NCBI GenBank assembly: GCA_934636325.1
Contig: CAKUAK010000122.1
Coordinates: 1 to 17,077, forward strand
DNA length: 17,077 nt
Direction of reading: 5' to 3'
Source of the DNA: an uncultured Eubacteriales bacterium
GTDB taxonomy: Bacteria; Bacillota; Clostridia; Oscillospirales; Butyricicoccaceae
Position numbers and translations under genes: made by a program. Positions 14,572 through 17,077 of this stretch are shown here, piece after piece (the stretch's first letter is position 1; every line of letters begins with the position of its first letter). Below the pieces are notes generated by a model that was not told where the DNA came from, searched no databases, and worked only from the letters and a program-made list of their open reading frames with translations.

Positions 14572-17001
14572 CTATCGTCTGATGCCCGACACTTTAGGCG
14601 TCGGCGCCGTGGGGATAACACCAACCGGCTTTTTTTCCTTTGGCTTCTCCTCCGATGTGATCGGGGCATATGTGAAAACGGCGCGTACAACGTCATCCAT
14701 ATGACTTGCCGGGACAAACTCTATATTCTCGCGGACTGTTTTATCTATATCGTCAAGATCCCTTACATTCTCCTGAGGTATTATGACCCGCTTGACATCG
14801 GCGAGGTATGCCGCCATCGTCTTTTCCTTGAGCCCGCCTATCGGCAGGACGCGGCCGGTGATCGTGACCTCTCCGGTCATTGCGATGCTGCGGCTGACCT
14901 TGCGCCCCGTCAGAGCCGAGATCAGAGCCGTTGCTATCGTAATGCCCGCCGAGGGTCCGTCCTTCGGCACGGCTCCTTCGGGGACATGGATATGGTTATC
15001 CTTTGTTTTATAAAAGTCCGGCACAATGCCAAGGACATCGGCGCGGCTTCTGATATAGGTCACAGCGGCTTTGACCGACTCGCGCATGACGTCGCCGAGA
15101 TTACCCGTTATCTCGATCTTACCGCTGCCTTCGACGGCGATAGCCTCTACCACGAGGGTCTCTCCGCCTACGCTTGTCCACGCCAGACCGTTTATCACAC
15201 CGCAGTCATTCTGTTCGCTGAGATCTTTTTTCTTGAATCTGGCGTTGCCGAGATACTTGCTAAGATTATTCGGCGTAACACGCAGTGATCTCTTTTCGGT
15301 CTCGAGCATATGCTTGGCCGTTTTGCGGCACAGCTTGGCAAGCTCACGCTCAAGGGATCTCACCCCGGCCTCTTTGGTATATCCGTCAATTATAGCGCGC
15401 ATGGCGGCCTCGTTGATAATGAGATTCGAGGCCTTGAGTCCATTGGCCTTGAGCTGTTTGGGCAGCAGATGCTCGCGCGCGATGTGCAGCTTTTCCTCGG
15501 CGGTATATCCCGAAAGCTCGATGACCTCCATACGGTCATAAAGCGGGCCAGGTATATTCTCTGCATTATTGGCCGTGCAGATAAACAGCACCTGCGAAAG
15601 GTCAAAGGGCACATCTATGTAATGATCGACAAATGTCGAGTTCTGTTCGGTATCAAAAACCTCGAGAAGAGCCGATGACGGGTCGCCCTTATAATCTGAC
15701 GCGAGCTTGTCTATCTCGTCTATCAGTATGAGCGGATTTTTGCTGTCGGCCTGCTTGACCGCCGCGATTATTCTGCCCGGCATGGAGCCGATATATGTGC
15801 GTCTGTGGCCGCGGATATCGGCCTCGTCCCTGACGCCGCCGAGAGATATGCGGGCATAATTTCTGCCCATGGCTCTGGCGATCGACCTTGCGATAGACGT
15901 TTTGCCGACCCCCGGAGGACCGACAAGGCAGATTATCTGGCCCTTTATGCCGCCCGAAATGGTCTTTACCGCGAAAAACTCCAAAATACGCTCTTTGACC
16001 TTTTCGAGGCCGTAATGGTCGGCGTCAAGGATCTTTTCGGCCTTCTCTATCGAATCGTTCTCTTCTGTCGTTTTGTGCCACGGGAGCTCTAAAACAGCGT
16101 CGAGATAAGACCGGATAACGCCGCTTTCGGGCGATGACGCCTGCATTTTGGCAAGGCGGGTCGTCTCTTTAAGCAGCTTCTCTTCAACATCCTTCTGGAA
16201 CTTGAGCTCTTTGATCTTATCGCTGTATGCGCGAGCCTCGCCGGCCGCATCCTCGCCGTCGCCCAATTCTTCATTGATAGCGCGTATCTGCTCACGCAGA
16301 TAATAATCGCGCTGGTTCTTGTCCATCTGGTCCTTGACCTTATTCTGGATCTCTTGCTCTATCTCGAGGATATCTATCTCTCTTGTGAGCATTTGGATGA
16401 GCAGAGCGCATCTTTTGCGCGCATCACCTTCTTCAAGGATGATCTGCTTATCGGTGTGCTGTATGAAAATATTCTGGGCGATAAAATCGGAAAGATATTC
16501 CATATCATCGCTGTCAAAGATCTTCATCATGACATCGCCGCCCATTTTGGGCGCCAGCTCGCCATATTGCATGAACAGATCTCGCAGCATGCGCACCGTT
16601 GCCTGATCGCGCTTTGTAACGGCCGGCTTTTCAGAGCCCTCGATGATATAGGCATCGCATCTGAGATAATCGGAACCCGAAAGGGGCGCGTAGACGATAG
16701 CGCGGCTCTCGCCCTCTGCAAGGACCCTCAGCGTACCGCCGGGCATCTTGAGTACCTGCTTTATCCTGGCAATGGTGCCCATGCGGAAGATATCGTCAAA
16801 GCCGGGGACCTCTGTCGCCATATCCTTCTGTGAGACCAGGAATATCTTCTGGTCGGAAGCCATGGATTTATTTAATGCGTTGACCGATATCGGACGGCCT
16901 ACGTCGAAATGAAATACTGTATTGGGAAAAACAGTTATACCCACCAAAGCCATGGTAGGTATATTATGTATTATCAATCTGCTGTCGAATTCTTTGGACA
17001 T
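14572..17001 (-). CDS. lon: ATP-dependent endopeptidase Lon (LonA)
   Basis: Lon degrades misfolded and selected regulatory proteins in the cytoplasm as a hexamer. The 809-aa product is full length: N-terminal substrate domain (about 7-205), a coiled-coil/helical region (about 206-305), AAA+ module with Walker A GPPGVGKT (361-368) and Walker B LILIDEID (424-431), a GYTKEAGVRSLER sensor region, and the C-terminal protease domain with the Ser-Lys dyad S684 (PKDGPSAG) and K727 (GGLKEK). The tail after about residue 785 is Pro/Lys-rich and not part of the fold. I chose ATG at 17001: GGAGGT is 7 nt upstream, while the earlier in-frame ATG at 17016 abuts that Shine-Dalgarno. A good promoter and an inverted repeat lie just upstream. 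Confidence 0.97.
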   Translation of the reverse strand: MSKEFDSRLIIHNIPTMALVGITVFPNTVFHFDVGRPISVNALNKSMASDQKIFLVSQKDMATEVPGFDDIFRMGTIARIKQVLKMPGGTLRVLAEGESRAIVYAPLSGSDYLRCDAYIIEGSEKPAVTKRDQATVRMLRDLFMQYGELAPKMGGDVMMKIFDSDDMEYLSDFIAQNIFIQHTDKQIILEEGDARKRCALLIQMLTREIDILEIEQEIQNKVKDQMDKNQRDYYLREQIRAINEELGDGEDAAGEARAYSDKIKELKFQKDVEEKLLKETTRLAKMQASSPESGVIRSYLDAVLELPWHKTTEENDSIEKAEKILDADHYGLEKVKERILEFFAVKTISGGIKGQIICLVGPPGVGKTSIARSIARAMGRNYARISLGGVRDEADIRGHRRTYIGSMPGRIIAAVKQADSKNPLILIDEIDKLASDYKGDPSSALLEVFDTEQNSTFVDHYIDVPFDLSQVLFICTANNAENIPGPLYDRMEVIELSGYTAEEKLHIAREHLLPKQLKANGLKASNLIINEAAMRAIIDGYTKEAGVRSLERELAKLCRKTAKHMLETEKRSLRVTPNNLSKYLGNARFKKKDLSEQNDCGVINGLAWTSVGGETLVVEAIAVEGSGKIEITGNLGDVMRESVKAAVTYIRSRADVLGIVPDFYKTKDNHIHVPEGAVPKDGPSAGITIATALISALTGRKVSRSIAMTGEVTITGRVLPIGGLKEKTMAAYLADVKRVIIPQENVRDLDDIDKTVRENIEFVPASHMDDVVRAVFTYAPITSEEKPKEKKPVGVIPTAPTPKVSGIRR

Positions 17002-17024
17002 CAAAAATACCTCCATTTTTATGG

Positions 17025-17053
17025 ATTATAACATATTTCACAAATTTTATCAA
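17025..17053 (-). promoter_or_regulatory. sigma-A-type promoter of lon
   Basis: On the minus strand TTGATA (17053-17048) and TATAAT (17030-17025) are 17 nt apart, and a TG precedes the -10 box by one base (extended -10). The start of transcription would fall near 17018, giving a leader of only about 17 nt that carries the GGAGGT site. This is the best promoter in the window and could drive the whole block down to the terminator at 3787-3815. Confidence 0.85.
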
Positions 17054-17077
17054 GCATTATAGGCAATACTTGATAAA
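17046..17077. promoter_or_regulatory. Inverted repeat overlapping the lon -35 box (candidate operator)
   Basis: TTTATCAAG and CTTGATAAA form a perfect 9-bp inverted repeat separated by 14 nt, and may extend past the window edge. The lon-proximal arm (17046-17054) contains the -35 hexamer TTGATA, so a protein bound here would block the promoter. The spacer contains a second perfect TATAAT on the minus strand (17061-17056), whose -35 region would lie outside the window. The repeat does not match the CIRCE element bound by HrcA (TTAGCACTC arms) or the CtsR heptad direct repeat. A chance repeat or an AT-rich upstream terminator remnant cannot be excluded. Confidence 0.45.

Noticed and set aside
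14392..15288. 298-codon plus-strand frame opposite lon and engB
   Set aside because: Shadow of two certain genes; it spans their boundary and has no protein-like features.
17002..17016. Upstream in-frame ATG for lon at 17016
   Set aside because: This ATG abuts the GGAGGT Shine-Dalgarno and has no ribosome-binding site of its own; the ATG at 17001 is 7 nt after that site.

Overview
This window is a compact stretch of bacterial core chromosome. Every gene I can support lies on the minus strand, so transcription runs from position 17077 towards position 1. The gene set points to a spore-forming member of the Clostridia: there is an IspH-ribosomal protein S1 fusion, the sporulation genes yunB and gerW, a DUF2953 gene beside gerW, and scpA-scpB followed by a D,D-carboxypeptidase and a large-subunit pseudouridine synthase. 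Shine-Dalgarno sequences are strong and TTG/GTG starts are common. The order 'HI0933-family flavoprotein - cmk - plsC - ispH/rpsA' suggests an Oscillospirales-like lineage, but that placement is an inference. Most genes use the Ile codon ATA freely.

Layout in transcription order. Block 1 (17077 to 3787) starts with a good sigma-A-type promoter at the edge of the window. It runs lon, engB, an M50 site-2 protease, scpA, scpB, a DUF2953 protein, gerW, a D,D-carboxypeptidase, rluB, an RpiR-family regulator, an HI0933-family flavoprotein, cmk, plsC and the ispH-rpsA fusion. It ends at a strong intrinsic terminator (3787-3815). Most neighbours overlap or sit within about 20 nt of each other; the two larger gaps, about 50 nt each, lie before the carboxypeptidase and before rpiR. 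Block 2 (3738 to 3028) is yunB. Block 3 (3003 to 1) is ligA, with a candidate promoter of its own, followed 3 nt later by a MATE-family transporter that runs off the left end of the window.

The genes mostly serve growth and division: protein quality control (Lon), ribosome assembly and function (EngB, RluB, S1), chromosome condensation (ScpA/ScpB with SMC), CMP recycling (Cmk), phospholipid synthesis (PlsC), isoprenoid synthesis (IspH), DNA ligation (LigA) and peptidoglycan trimming. YunB, GerW and probably the DUF2953 protein concern sporulation. There is no gene-free stretch longer than about 100 bases, and I see no mobile element, CRISPR array, tRNA or rRNA.

I did not find an undescribed multi-gene system. 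The most interesting signals are: (i) a Shine-Dalgarno plus in-frame ATG exactly at the IspH/S1 junction, coinciding with an abrupt change in codon usage, which suggests that S1 is also made alone; and (ii) a perfect 9-bp inverted repeat that contains the -35 box of the lon promoter.
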